A DNA stretch of 64,000 nt from Lepidostoma basale (taxonomy: Eukaryota > Arthropoda > Insecta > Trichoptera > Lepidostomatidae). Under the pieces are notes generated by a model that worked only from the letters and a program-made list of their open reading frames with translations, was not told the DNA's origin and did not search any database. The stretch is taken from NCBI GenBank assembly GCA_022606425.2, contig JAHDVF020001376.1:496001-560000 (forward strand), written 5' to 3'. Shown here one piece after another: positions 52,791 through 62,878 of the stretch (positions are counted from its first letter, which is position 1; each line of letters opens with the position of its first letter). The position numbers were made by a program, and so were the translations under genes.

Positions 52791-53073
52791 TCAAATATTT
52801 AGTTGATAGTATGTTTAACTTCTTGATACATTAGCAAGATCTTATCTTATCAAAAACAAAACCTTGCATTCGCTTTACATTTGTCTCGTTTATTTGTTAA
52901 AGAATTAGATAACATGTTGAAAACCACTTGACGTGTTCCCATCACGTTTGAGAGGTACATACAAAGGTATTTAATTTAGTTGAACCAAGACCAATAGCGA
53001 GAACAACCGTATTAAGCATTTCCACACTCGAATAGCGTGAAATATTCAGAATTCAATACAAAGTGGAGCGAAA

Positions 53074-53277
53074 ATGGGTTACGTGAGTGAATACATTCTC
53101 CAGTTATTGAGCAGATTCTGGAACACTTCAGGACAGCAGCAAAACATGATTGGAGAAAGATCTAAAGAAGAGCAAAGTGTCGCCCAGAATCAAAGCGATT
53201 CTTATTACATCTTGGAAATTTTGTCTCCAGAACCGATACAATTCTGTCTTTCGGGTCTTCCGAGTTTTCAAAATTAA
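53074..53277 (+). CDS. Hypothetical small protein, 67 aa (weak)
   Basis: Not recognised. MGYVSEYILQLLSRFWNTSG opens after a good start context (GCGAAAATGG); composition is balanced and unlike the AT-biased random ORFs nearby; an AATAAA is at 53495. No TATA box, no signal peptide, no match to window TEs. It could be one exon, a retrocopy or chance. Confidence 0.25.
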   Translation: MGYVSEYILQLLSRFWNTSGQQQNMIGERSKEEQSVAQNQSDSYYILEILSPEPIQFCLSGLPSFQN

Positions 53278-53639
53278 TGCCTCAAACAAATTGGCTATTT
53301 AATTTCTTCTGATATGTATTGTTTATATACAATTGCAATGTGATTTAACAACACAAATGTGAATTTAATAACACACGTTTTCAAGTAAAAGAAACATCTA
53401 TTTTACCATTTGGAGACGATTTTATATATGCGTAAAACTACACATCTGGAGGTGAAACTATAATATACGAGTATATATTATCTCATCGATGTGAAATAAA
53501 GTTATGACCATTTTATTCTTGGTACAAGTTTTAAAATGATTTTTGATGCTGTTATTGTACAAAAATTGTTTATCCCAAAAAGAAGAGTGATACAAAAACG
53601 AATATTTTAAAATATTTTTATTTTATGTGTCGATTGTTT
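53278..53639. other. No recognised feature
   Basis: AT-rich; TACGAGTA at 53466. Confidence 0.4.
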
Positions 53640-53734
53640 TGGCCAAAACACTATGATACTTCAACATTATTACTGTTAAAATTTAAAACGCTGTAATAAT
53701 ATCACAATTTATTTTTATTCGCTGAGAGTGTCGC

Positions 53735-53770
53735 GACAGCTGTTTCGCCAACCGATGTTGGCATCATCAG
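53735..53770 (-). ncRNA. Hammerhead-like motif, canonical box
   Basis: Minus strand: box CUGAUGA, extra U, stem II GCCAAC/GUUGGC with loop AUCG, GAA, palindromic ACAGCUGU, C. Every conserved core base of a hammerhead is present. Stem I is weak (one certain pair next to the core). Confidence 0.55.
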
Positions 53771-53812
53771 GTGTTACAATAAACTCTGTAACACCTGATG
53801 TTTATTGAAATA

Positions 53813-53853
53813 CCTGATGATGTCAACATCGGTTGGCGAAACAGCTGTCGCGA
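53813..53853 (+). ncRNA. Hammerhead-like motif, canonical box, opposite strand
   Basis: Box CUGAUGA (53814-53820), U, stem II GUCAAC/GUUGGC (one wobble), GAA, ACAGCUGU, C at 53849. Inverted partner of the motif at 53735. Confidence 0.5.
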
Positions 53854-53990
53854 CGCTCTCAGTGAATAAAAATAAATTGTGATATCATAAAAGTGTTTTA
53901 AATTTTAACAGTAATAACCTCTATGATGTCAACATCTGTTGACGAAACAGCTGTTGCGTAAAATAAAAGAATAATAAGAAATTGTCATAC

Positions 53991-54751
53991 CATTTATAGC
54001 GTTTTATATTTTAACAGGCAAATTAACATATTATCTTAGATGATAATATGACGACTATTTTGTTAGGTTTTTCTTATTATTGAGATATTAACTTTCATGG
54101 CGATGAGCTAAATATTATATGATATACTTACGGTATCACTTGATTTATTTTGGCACATTTTTATTTATTTCATACTGCAAATAAGAGTAAAGTTGTATAA
54201 AATATTTTTATTTATTGTTTGATGAACGACGTAAAACTCAAAAAAATTATATGTGATATTTTCATTAATATGAAGAAAATAACCACTAAATTCACACTGA
54301 TAATTTATAAAACAGTATTTTATTTTATTATTTTGTACAAACTGTTAAATTTGTGTTGTGATGGGATGAATTTTCTTGATAAAATAAGTGACTGATTATT
54401 TTTATATTAAGTTTGAGAAATAAAATATTTTAAATTATTTTTCTTTTTAATCTGCATTTATTTTGTATACTTATATTATATACACAAAAACTTAAACATT
54501 ACACTAATTGGGGGATATTTTGATAATATATTTCTCTCATCAAAGACATTGAAAATTGTTTTTGCATATTTATAAAAAAAACGTTGCAATCACATGAATA
54601 CTCGTATAAATGCATTGTACAATATCCTGCAATATAGGCAAACAATTTTAAAGTTTCAACGGTGAGTCTATTTGGTAGTTTGGTAATAAAATATGAACTC
54701 TAAAAGTGTATTCTAGAAACCAGTTAGAGGTATTCGAAATATGGTTATGTA
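53991..54751. other. No recognised feature
   Basis: Very AT-rich; TACTCGTA at 54599. Confidence 0.4.
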
Positions 54752-54825
54752 TACTACGACCCTTGTGTATGGAAGTGAAACATGAATTTAGCAAAATAAG
54801 GAGTAGAATAAATGCAGTAGAAATG
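54752..54825 (+). mobile_element. LINE-A internal trace
   Basis: CGACCCTTGTGTATGGAAGT, GAGTAGAATAAATGCAGTAG: the PTLMYGSE...RINAVEM region only. Confidence 0.6.
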
Positions 54826-55027
54826 GTTTTAAAGTAATATAAAAAACGCATTTTAATTCAATATAGTAATTTAAATTTAAAAATTAACCTGAGTTATTTG
54901 TTATAAGTACTAAAAGTATTTGTACTAATATAAAATAGCCTAGGTTAACTAAAATTAAAATTATTGGATCGAATTTTAAATGCGTTTTTTTATTAGTCTT
55001 TCCTTGTTTAATTTTTGTTATATTTTT

Positions 55028-55066
55028 ACGCCTAAAGATGGAGGTATCCTCCGAAACATGTCGTGT
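55028..55066 (+). ncRNA. Hammerhead-like motif, sister of 22576
   Basis: Stem I ACGC (55028-55031) with GUGU (55063-55066, one wobble); box CUAAAGA (one change from CUGAAGA); extra U; stem II GGAGG/CCUCC; GAA; ACAUGU; C (55062). Compared with 22576, stem I differs at two positions yet still pairs. Confidence 0.5.
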
Positions 55067-55466
55067 TTTTTTTTAAATATTTTGTCGATTAAACAATTTT
55101 TTTTTAAATTTCCTAAGTATATTAATAATGTCTTATTTTCTAGAAACATCTTCAAGATAAATATTGAAATTTAACAAGATAATGCTAATCTACGTATAAA
55201 AATTGTACTTACCATTGATATGTGAATTATTTTATCTTCCATGTTAAGAGATAAATGATAAACCAATCCGCAGTAATCACAGCTTTCAAAAGTAATAAAC
55301 GAGGAGAAAGAAATTTCTAATAGTGTAACTGACTGTCACACAAGTGTACCCTTTTCAATATAAAAACAGAAAATCTTATCCAATGTTCTCTCGCATTACG
55401 AGATTTTGTCGTCGGACAAAAACCTCTATTCCTACCCTTGCACTTGGTGAAATGACTCCCTTAAAT
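55067..55466. other. No recognised feature
   Basis: AT-rich. Confidence 0.4.
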
Positions 55467-56063
55467 CAGTGCTCCCCAACCTTTTCATCGCCGCGGACCA
55501 GTCGACGTTTGATAGTTTTACCGCGGCCCGCTGAGAGGGGGGTGGGGGGAGACGCGTTGATTGTGTATACTTTAGATTGTTTTGATTTATTATAATAATG
55601 TTCATTTTATCGTATTTAAACATGTTTTTTAATGAAATACATTTACACCAAAAAAATATAAAGTGATTTAAATAGTTCATTGTCTTGGCCGATACACTAT
55701 GATACTCAACATTTTTACTGTTAAAATTTAAAACACTGTTATAATATCACAGTTTCTTTTTATTTACTGGGGGTATAGCGACAGCTGTTTCGCCAACCGA
55801 TGTTGGCATCATCAGGTGTTACAATAAACTAACTAGTTTATTGTAACACCTGATGATGCCAACATCGGTTGACGAAACAGCTGTCGTGACGCTCTAAGTA
55901 AATAAAAAAATATTGTGATTTTATAGTTTTTTTTTTAATTTTTAATTTTAACAGTAATAAGGTGATTTAAAATTTTAATACACCACAGTATATTAAACGG
56001 AAATAATTTAATGTTCCTTGGGCGGCCCGGTACCGGTCCGCGGACCGGGGTTCGGGACCACTG
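55467..56063. mobile_element. hAT-like MITE, interrupted by a family P element
   Basis: Left end CAGTGCTCCCCAACCTTTTC; right end, complemented, CAGTGGTCCCGAACCCCGGT. Exact 8-bp TSD CCTTAAAT (55459-55466 and 56064-56071). Inner TIR continues into CGCGGACC. No transposase. Confidence 0.85.
55673..55961. mobile_element. Family P palindrome nested in the hAT element
   Basis: Flanked by the 10-bp repeat GTGATTTAAA (55663-55672 and 55962-55971), its own TSD. Contains minus core 55790-55815 and plus core 55850-55885, each with CUGAUGA, U, a GCCAAC-type stem II, GAA, ACAGCUGU and C. This defines the element ends: left TAGTTCATTGTCTTGGCC, right TTTTAACAGTAATAAG. Confidence 0.75.
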
Positions 56064-56399
56064 CCTTAAATGACTAGCGTGAAATATTAGACGTGTCACA
56101 GTGATATCAAATGCAGGGAGGGATTTCTCAAACAAAATTCGTTTGAAATGATTTATTTCACTCGAAATGGCGACGTATATTAATGGTAAATTTAAATTTT
56201 AGTTGGAATTCTCGAGACCGAAATTCAAGTCTCCAAATCACTAGATTAATTCTAAAATCTCCTTACTAAGGCTTTTGTTCTGTAGGATTCCATATTAATG
56301 AATTAGTTTTTAATCAAGCGGTGGTTGTTTTATTAACCTTTATCGTGGTACTTAAAATTACAAGCGTCTCTGTGCTCTGTTATCATTACGCTTTTTAAA
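56064..56399. other. No recognised feature
   Basis: AT-rich. Confidence 0.4.
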
Positions 56400-56545
56400 A
56401 TGATTGATTTAAAATCGACAAGAAAATTAAATACTAACAAATTAATAAGAATGTAAGGGTCTGTTTTCTAGAAGTTTTATTATTCATTTGATAATTCCTT
56501 GTAAGCTGAAACATGTCGTTCTCATGAAATATAATAAATACACAA
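56400..56545. repeat. Repeat F fragment
   Basis: TCTGTTTTCTAGAAGTTTTA and a plus core TTTGATAATTCCTTGTAAGC, then TGAAACATGTCGTT. Confidence 0.5.
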
Positions 56546-56594
56546 TTATTATATTTGATGGAAATGGCAATATCAGATGTACTGTATAATAAAA

Positions 56595-56893
56595 TGTGTC
56601 GGACATATGGAACGAATGGATGAGAGTAGAATGGTTAAAAAGTTGTACACAAGCAGCGTGAGTGGGAAAAGAAGCCGAGGACGACCGAGGAAAACATGGC
56701 ATGACCAAATTAATCAATTACTAAAAGGCGGCCACTTTCGGAGTCGGAACAATCGACGTGCGTGCATGGTACGATGTATGGATGTAGAGGAAGCTCGAGA
56801 GTTATGCCAGGACAGGCCAGTGTGGCGATCCATCCTCTCTGCCTACCCCTCCGGGGAAATGGCGTGATGGTTAGTTAGTTAGTTAGTTAGTTA
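56595..56893 (+). mobile_element. LINE-A' 3' end, open reading frame intact
   Basis: CVGHMERMDESRMVKKLYTS, SVSGKRSRGRPRKTWHDQIN, QLLKGGHFRSRNNRRACMVR, CMDVEEARELCQDRPVWRSI and LSAYPSGEMA then stop, then a TTAG-repeat tail. The 96-codon frame is unbroken, so this is the youngest-looking LINE-A' piece, though 5'-truncated. Confidence 0.9.
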
Positions 56894-57336
56894 AAACAGA
56901 CGTTTTCATTCGTATAAATGTATAAATATAATTTTTTAGACAATTTCAGACCACACATCACATACTTCTACAGATCAGACGTTTTCATTTTATTAATTAT
57001 TTAATATGGAGTTTTACATCATTGTTAAAGAAACAAATGCAATATTATTAAAACGAATGAAATCGATACATAGAATTGTTCAATAAGTAATACAAATGAA
57101 AACGTCTGTTTTCTAGACGTTTGTCTAGAAAACATTACAAAATTTTATTTTGTGGGAATTACGCGATTGCTTATATTAAAACATTATTAGTTAGGCAAAA
57201 CAAGTTTTTCCCATAGAATAATGCAAATTTCTATAAAACGGATGTTTTCAGTCGTTTTAAATAATATATTTGGAGTTTCTTATAATTTTTCAAGAAACCT
57301 TTAATAAATTCAATACTCGAATAAATAATATAAAGC
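56894..57336. repeat. Repeat F copies
   Basis: CAGACGTTTTCATTCGTATA, TTTAATATGGAGTTTTACAT, CATTGTTAAAGAAACAA and a second run at 57075-57300. Confidence 0.55.
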
Positions 57337-57481
57337 ACTTTTTCACTTAGTAAAAACCACTTTATTTGAGATAATTAAATCATTTTACTAAATTCTCTTG
57401 GCGGAAGTTTATTTAAAAAAATAATTAAATAAAACGATGTTTTTAACTACTTCTACTTTTGTCTTTATTTCCAGTCTAGAC

Positions 57482-57517
57482 CAGTCTGTCGATGCCAGCG
57501 AGCGAAACCGGTCGCTG
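57482..57517 (+). ncRNA. Hammerhead-like motif, CUGUCGA box
   Basis: Stem I CAGU (57482-57485) with GCUG (57514-57517, one wobble); box CUGUCGA (57486-57492); extra U; shortened stem II (GC/GC after a deletion); GAA; ACCGGU (57507-57512); C (57513). Box position 6 is U rather than A. Confidence 0.4.
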
Positions 57518-57625
57518 TCGAAATAAAGACAAAGTGGAAATAGTTAAAAAAAACATTGTGTTAGTTAAATAATAATTAAATAAAACGATGCTTTTAAACT
57601 ACTTCCACTTTTGTCTTCATTTCAA

Positions 57626-57666
57626 CAGCAACCGGTTTCGCCAGGCTCACTGGCATCGACAGACTT
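57626..57666 (-). ncRNA. Hammerhead-like motif, CUGUCGA box, opposite strand
   Basis: Minus strand: box CUGUCGA, U, stem II GCCAG/CUGGC, GAA, ACCGGU, U; stem I AGU with GCU. Better stem II than its neighbour at 57482. Confidence 0.4.
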
Positions 57667-57744
57667 TGAGTAAGTAGCATCAACCGGTTTTAGAGTGAAA
57701 CTGATACTAACTCAAATTAAATGGTTTATACTTAGTGAAAAGGT

Positions 57745-58277
57745 GTTTAATTTTATTTTTAAACGTATCAAACCACCAAGTAATGGCTTCGTTTCAAAAT
57801 TTGAAATATATTATTCGTTGAGACTTGAATTTTTTTAATGGATTTTCCACAGTACTTGATTATATGCTTTATTTACCGTATAAAGATAACAATAAAATAA
57901 ATAAATCATGTGATTAACATTTTTTATCTCTTGAAATCATTCGATATTTAAATGCACGATAAGAAGATCCATATGCTTAATTAGAAATATATTTCTTTAT
58001 CAAAAAAAATATTTTCGTTTGTTTGGCTTTATCAACAAGTTCAAAATACTTTAATCTAACATCTTTAATTATTTTATCAACATTCGAATTGATTGATAGA
58101 ATACCTGATAAAGTATTATTCTCACAAGTAAATTATTAAAATAATATTGACTATTGATAAATGTTTCACGATTAGGTAATTCAAATACGAAGATTAGAAA
58201 AGTGCTATGTTTCAAACTCTTCACTCGGTATCATATCAGGTCTCGCCGACGTTAACTATCACTTAAGTCTGAAATAA
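57745..58277. other. No recognised feature
   Basis: AT-rich. Confidence 0.4.
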
Positions 58278-58683
58278 CCTACTAATTAACCATCACGCCG
58301 TTTCCCCAAGGGGTAGGTAGAAAGAATAGACTGCCACACTTTTCTTTCCTGACATATTTCTCTCGATTCCTCAACATTCATACACTGTATCATGCACGCG
58401 CGTCGATTTCTCTGACTTCTCACATGGCCGACATTCAATATTTGATTTATTTGATCGTGACACATTTTCTACACTATTTCTGGTTCCATTTACATCGTTA
58501 ACATACAATTTTTTTACCATTCTTTCTTCATTCATTCTTTCCACATGTCCAAACCATCTTAATGATCCTTTCATTATTTTGTTCATAACACCATCATTCA
58601 CACCGCATTCACTTCTAATATTTTCATTCGACACTCTATCATACATAGAGTATCCACACATTTGTCTTAGAGATCTCATTTCT
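58278..58683 (-). mobile_element. LINE-A 3' end
   Basis: Minus strand: MRSLRQMCGYSMYDRVSNEN, IRSECGVNDGVMNKIMKGSL, RWFGHVERMNEERMVKKLYV, NDVNGTRNS, then a small deletion that removes RGRPRKTWHD and shifts the frame. The 5' truncation is exactly at MRSLR. Confidence 0.87.
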
Positions 58684-59044
58684 TATACTTTTAAGCGATT
58701 TAGAAGGGAAAAAATGCTTTTTTACAAATAGTCAACCATCAGTCCGTCGGAATAGATTATTAATTTATTTAACGCAATCAAAATTATGTCAAGATAAATT
58801 TGAAGAACAAAATCTTAATTTCCTTATCACATAGCTTTATTTTTATCGTTAAATTATACATAAATCGGAACTTGACATTAAAAGGTTGGCAATTAAGATG
58901 AGAGTGATGACGTCATGGAATATTTAAAATGTGACTTAATCCGGCGATACTATAGAGTTACATTGCTAAAAACTTTGAACATTTGTGACAAAGCTTCAGA
59001 GATGCCAGTATCGTTCGGTATTTGGGAAAAAAATAAGTAATCTA
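58684..59044. other. No recognised feature
   Basis: AT-rich. Confidence 0.4.
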
Positions 59045-59325
59045 CTATTAAGGATTAATTGTATCTCAATAGAAACGAAGATGTAATTTGTTTTTTTGGA
59101 AACAGAATATGGTGGTACAGGGGTTTACAGGACTTTTGACCTGTCACTGGTTGGGTTAAGCGATCGATTTATGTTAACAACATTCCCCATTCCACCCTTC
59201 TTACAACCACCACGTCTGACAAATTTTTGGAAGATGTTTATATGCCACCATGTTGAGAAACACTTCACAATTTTTAGTTCGATCTACACTAGCGCCATCC
59301 ATTAAGATTAGGTTAATCAATTATT
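59045..59325 (-). repeat. Repeat E copy
   Basis: AAGGATTAATTGTATCTCAA inverted end, GGAAACAGAATATGGTGGTA, AGCGATCGATTTATGTTAAC, ACCACGTCTGACAAATTTTT and CTACACTAGCGCCATC. Confidence 0.75.
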
Positions 59326-59692
59326 TGTAGGCACAACCACCAAACAAGTTAAAATATTACATAATTGTGTACAGTTATGGAACGTTTTATATGCTCGTCT
59401 AAACACCTTTTTTAATTTATTTTATTATCTTTTACGTGACCGACTCACAGTGTAATGATCCGAATGAAGAACGTGCTTGGAAGTTTGCACGTAAGCTTAA
59501 GTTGTTAATATCTTTATACGAAGAAACATACTGTGACTAATCTTAATTATGACCACAAGGGTTAATAACAGAGCTCATGCTTTATTACTGAAACAACTAT
59601 TGGTACCTTTGTACGAGTATACGCGTAAGATACGTTCTCCCAATCTCTTTCGATCTACCGTCTCTGTTACGAAAATTCTTCGCTGACTCCTT
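59326..59692. other. No recognised feature
   Basis: TACGAGTA at 59612; otherwise unassigned. Confidence 0.4.
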
Positions 59693-60350
59693 ATTTTGTA
59701 TATAACAAATCATTTGAGCTCAATTACCGTCTACATCTTGTTTTTAGCTATTATATTGATTCTCATGAGCTGTTTTGATTGCTGGCAGCATGGACGATCT
59801 ACAAGTCCTAGTGTCAAGAATGTACAAAGTATGCAATAAGTATGATCTTCTGATGAACTGTCAAAGTCTAAAGTTATGCTATTTGAAAAAGAGTAATATA
59901 TGACGGATTGTGACATAAGTGCGAACGGTGAGAAATTAGAGCAGGTTACCGAATTTGTTTATCTGGGAAGCATGTTTACAAGGGATGGAAAAATGGAGAA
60001 AGATATCAGAACAACGGTTGGAGCAGGAAACATAATAAATGGTGCACTCAAAGAAAGAACAAATAGAAATATATCGACTGAAGCAAAGATGGCAGTGCAC
60101 AAAACTTATGCATGGAAGTGAAGCGCGAATGTAGAAGAGGTGCGAGAATTATGCCAGGATAGAACAAGGAGGCGATCCATCCTCTTTGCCTGCCCCTCCG
60201 GGGAAACGGCGTGATGGTTAGTTAGTTAGTTAGTAGTCATAACATGTGATAGGTAGATAATTTATCGCCATTTTACTCTCAGGTGAATTCTACACTAGAC
60301 TAAAGACAGTGTGACAATCACACAGCCATCGACGGGAATCAAACCCAGGA
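59693..60350 (-). mobile_element. SINE-S split by a LINE-A' insertion
   Basis: 3' part at 59693-59776 (TTTGTATATAACAAATCATT ... TTGATTCTCATGA) and 5' part at 60229-60350 (TCATAACATGTGATAGGTAG ... GGGAATCAAACCCAGG). In the uninterrupted copies these two parts are adjacent. Confidence 0.8.
59777..60228 (+). mobile_element. LINE-A' insertion inside SINE-S, reaching the RT domain
   Basis: The longest 5' extent of this family in the window: starts with the remains of the YADD box (SMDDLQVLVSRMYKVCNKYD), then MTDCDISANGEKLEQVTEFV, YLGSMFTRDGKMEKDIRTTV and AKMAVH. A deletion joins MYGSE directly to VEEVRELCQD and the TTAG tail. TCATGA on the left and TCATAA on the right of the insertion are its probable TSD. 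Confidence 0.82.
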
Positions 60351-60378
60351 TAGCAGTGTGATAGTCTTAACGACCTTC

Positions 60379-60432
60379 GTGGCCGAGTGGTAACTGCTTT
60401 GACTGCCACCCCGAAGGTCCCGGGTTCAGCTA
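60379..60432 (+). mobile_element. SINE-S head fragment
   Basis: ACGACCTTCGTGGCCGAGTG with A box, then CCCCGAAGGTCCCGGGTTCA with the start of the B box; truncated after GGGTTCAGC. Confidence 0.7.
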
Positions 60433-61094
60433 TACCCTTTACATTGATTTTTCTCGCGCTGTAATGATGTAAAGAGTGATTTAACAAAAAGAATAAATTA
60501 TGTCGTCAATTCGAAAAATCACTAAAATAAACCTACAGATTTCCATATTTTTTGGGTCACAACTCGCTTTTTCAAATAGTGATTCGATGAGGCTTCTATA
60601 ATGAGAAGTATTCTGTGAAGTATACTGAATATGATGTTTTCGAAGATGGAAACTTTACATATTGATGAAACTACGATCAAAAGGAAAAATAGTAAAAATG
60701 TTGGGAAGTATTCAGCTTCATTAGCATCGTATTTATTCCTGTTACTATCTCTATATATTCTTCTAAATAGATTACTTAAATGTATTCATATTTGGATAAA
60801 TAAATATACGAGAATTTAAAACAATTAAATATAATTGTTCAAGAAACAATAAAACATATTTTGAACCCCTGCGTAATTACTATGCACTTTCGTCGCTTTC
60901 TCATTAGTGTTGGAACATTTCCCGAGAATGTCGTTTCTCCTTATGCTAAGCAAGACAGTCAGGTATTTCAATATAAATTCCACGAAGCGCCCCAAAAACA
61001 ACTGCAAACACGACTCAATTGCATAACTTCAGTCATTTCGTTTGGGAATTGAAATTATATGGGACGAAGAACAGTAATATCTTGGGATAATGGA
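60433..61094. other. No recognised gene
   Basis: AT-rich; ORFs of about 60 codons on both strands lack motifs. Confidence 0.4.
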
Positions 61095-61430
61095 CCACGA
61101 TTCAATCCAATAGCTGAAGCGCTAGTGAAGAGTGAACTAAGAAAATGTGAAGACAAGTGCAGAATTCTAGTATATATACATTTTCCAAAAAAATTGTCAG
61201 ACGTGGTGGTCGTAAGAAGGTCGGAATGGAGAATGTTGTTAAACATAAAGCGGTCGTTCAACCCAACCAATGACAGGTCATAAGTCCTGTAAGCGCCTCG
61301 GCCACCATATTCTGTTCCCAGAAAACAATTTAACAGAGATATAATTAATCCTTAAAAAAAAAATTATCCGCAATGGGTAAAATCCAGTATTTGTCTACAA
61401 GAATTTGTGTACCTTCAAAATGTGTTATGG
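61095..61430 (+). repeat. Repeat E copy
   Basis: AAGCGCTAGTGAAGAGTGAA, TTGTCAGACGTGGTGGTCGT, AAGAAGGTCGGAATGGAGAA, CAATGACAGGTCATAAGTCC and ATCCAGTATTTGTCTACAAG. Confidence 0.72.
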
Positions 61431-61614
61431 AACTGATTTATTTAAAATGTTAATATTCAATTGGCGTCGTAAGATTTATATTCTTTACCAGGATGTCAGC
61501 GAAGTCAAGTTTGAAATAGACAAGTAATTTTGGCTAGGGCAATTGCATAGCTCAAGAGATCAAGAGAAAAATTGGACTAAGCTGACCAGCTTTCGGAAAC
61601 ATGGGTTACTTCTT
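61431..61614. other. No recognised feature
   Basis: Short unassigned stretch. Confidence 0.4.
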
Positions 61615-62085
61615 TAAAAACCGGAAAATACTGATCAACCTGAAACGAATAGTCTATGAAGCCTGCGTTCTGCCAGTTGGTAAATGGTCTTGAAACTGTA
61701 ACACTGTCCAAACAAAGTGCCGAGAAACTACGAGTGACCCAAAGAGCCTAAAAAAGAGCCATGTAGTAAGCCTTAAGACAGAGTCAGAAACGATACGGTT
61801 GGAGAAAAAACAGAGGTCACTGACATCATTCAGTGACCTCTATTATGGCAATGGGCAGGTCGAGTAACCAGAAGCTCAGATGAAAAATGGACAAGAAGAC
61901 TGCTACTTGGAGACCGTGGACGGCAAAGAGAAGTGCAGGGCGACCGCAACTACGGTGAAGGATCTGTACAGACACGTCGAAATAACCAGGATGCAGTCTG
62001 CATAAGACAGAGTGAGATGGACGCGAATGGAGGAGGCCTTTGTCCAGGAGTGAACGAGAATAGGCTGAGGAAGAAGAATAAGAAC
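61615..62085 (+). mobile_element. LINE-C ORF2 C-terminus
   Basis: Opens LKRIVYEACVLPVG, continues ETVTLSKQSAEKLRVTQRA and ends in WTRMEEAFVQE.TRIG after frame breaks. Plus-strand sister of the copy at 2991; ends in AAG-rich sequence. Confidence 0.78.
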
Positions 62086-62355
62086 TGCATAGGGGATCTT
62101 CCAAAAATAAATTGTTTAATGACTCATTGCTGACTACAGAGGTTGGCATTATCGCAAACTCTAAAATTGATGCTGGAGGGGTACCCAGGTTGTATGTACG
62201 AGTATAAGACCAATTGAATGACCATTATTATTATTATTATTATTATTTTGTTGAAAAAACTCCTTACATCATTACAGCGCAAGCCAAATCGATGTAAAGG
62301 GTGAAATAAAAGAATATCAAAGGAAATATACATAGAACCATATGAATAGGAAAAG
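62086..62355. other. 3' flank of the jockey-like LINE
   Basis: Contains a (TTA)n run (62226-62249) and a TACGAGTA at 62197. Likely 3' UTR of the LINE on the minus strand. Confidence 0.4.
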
Positions 62356-62359
62356 CCAG

Positions 62360-62878
62360 TTATCTGCTTGCTGCCTTTATCATAAGGGCATTTACGAATT
62401 CGCCATAATTGCATCCAAAGAGGTCTATCTCTTTTGCAACCTCATTTAAGAGACGAATCGCCTTCAATACAGGAGAACTTCGAAGGGCCTCTGTGCGGCA
62501 ATTTGGGGCATAAAATAATATATGCCCCCTTGCTCTGCTATAACTATGGGGAACGTACAGATTTAGCTCTCTCAGCACTCCTGGATTGAAAACACGTCCG
62601 GATAACAGTTTAAAAAAATGCTTTCCCAGAAAGATCATTCTACGAGCTTCAAGAGTGTTGAAACCCAACACTCCTGAGAGAAACAGTGAGGGGTACATAA
62701 AAGGATAACAGTTATACTCTTTGAGGTATAAATACCTTAAAAATCGTTTCTGGATCCTTTCCAGCTCCAAGATGACTGTTCTTTCTCTGGGGTCCCAAAT
62801 GATAGAGCAGTACTCCAAGTTACTGCGAACCAGCGCTTCATACAGTCGACGGATCGCCGTTGTGTTTGAAAAAGATCT
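62360..62878 (-). mobile_element. jockey/CR1-group LINE ORF2 C-terminus, long open frame
   Basis: Minus strand: FSNTTAIRRLYEALVRSNLE, YCSIIWDPRERTVILELERI, QKRFLRYLYLKEYNCYPFMY, then LGFNTLEARRMIFLGKHFFK and PNCRTEALRSSPVLKAIRLL NE. The pattern LV.S.LEY.S..W.P....I..LE.IQ+RFLRYL ... L..R..R ... R.R....F..P..RT.....SP......NE is typical of the region after the RT domain. Open for at least 152 codons. Confidence 0.88.

Larger units (their letters stand above)
53640..53990. mobile_element. Family P palindrome (probable Penelope-like terminal repeats)
   Basis: Outer arms GGCCAAAACACTATGATACT ... and inner arms with cores in both orientations. Minus core 53735-53770; plus core 53813-53853; a third, shortened repeat of the plus arm begins at 53932 (ATGATGTCAACATCTGTTGA). 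Confidence 0.65.
57337..57744. mobile_element. TIR element carrying ACCGGT-type foldbacks
   Basis: CACTTTTTCACTTAGTAAAAACCA at the left (first 20: CACTTTTTCACTTAGTAAAA) and ACTTAGTGAAAAGGTG at the right form imperfect inverted ends; no TSD found. Inside are two direct copies of AATTAAATAAAACGATG... TTTTTAACTACTTC with hammerhead-like cores on both strands. Confidence 0.5.
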
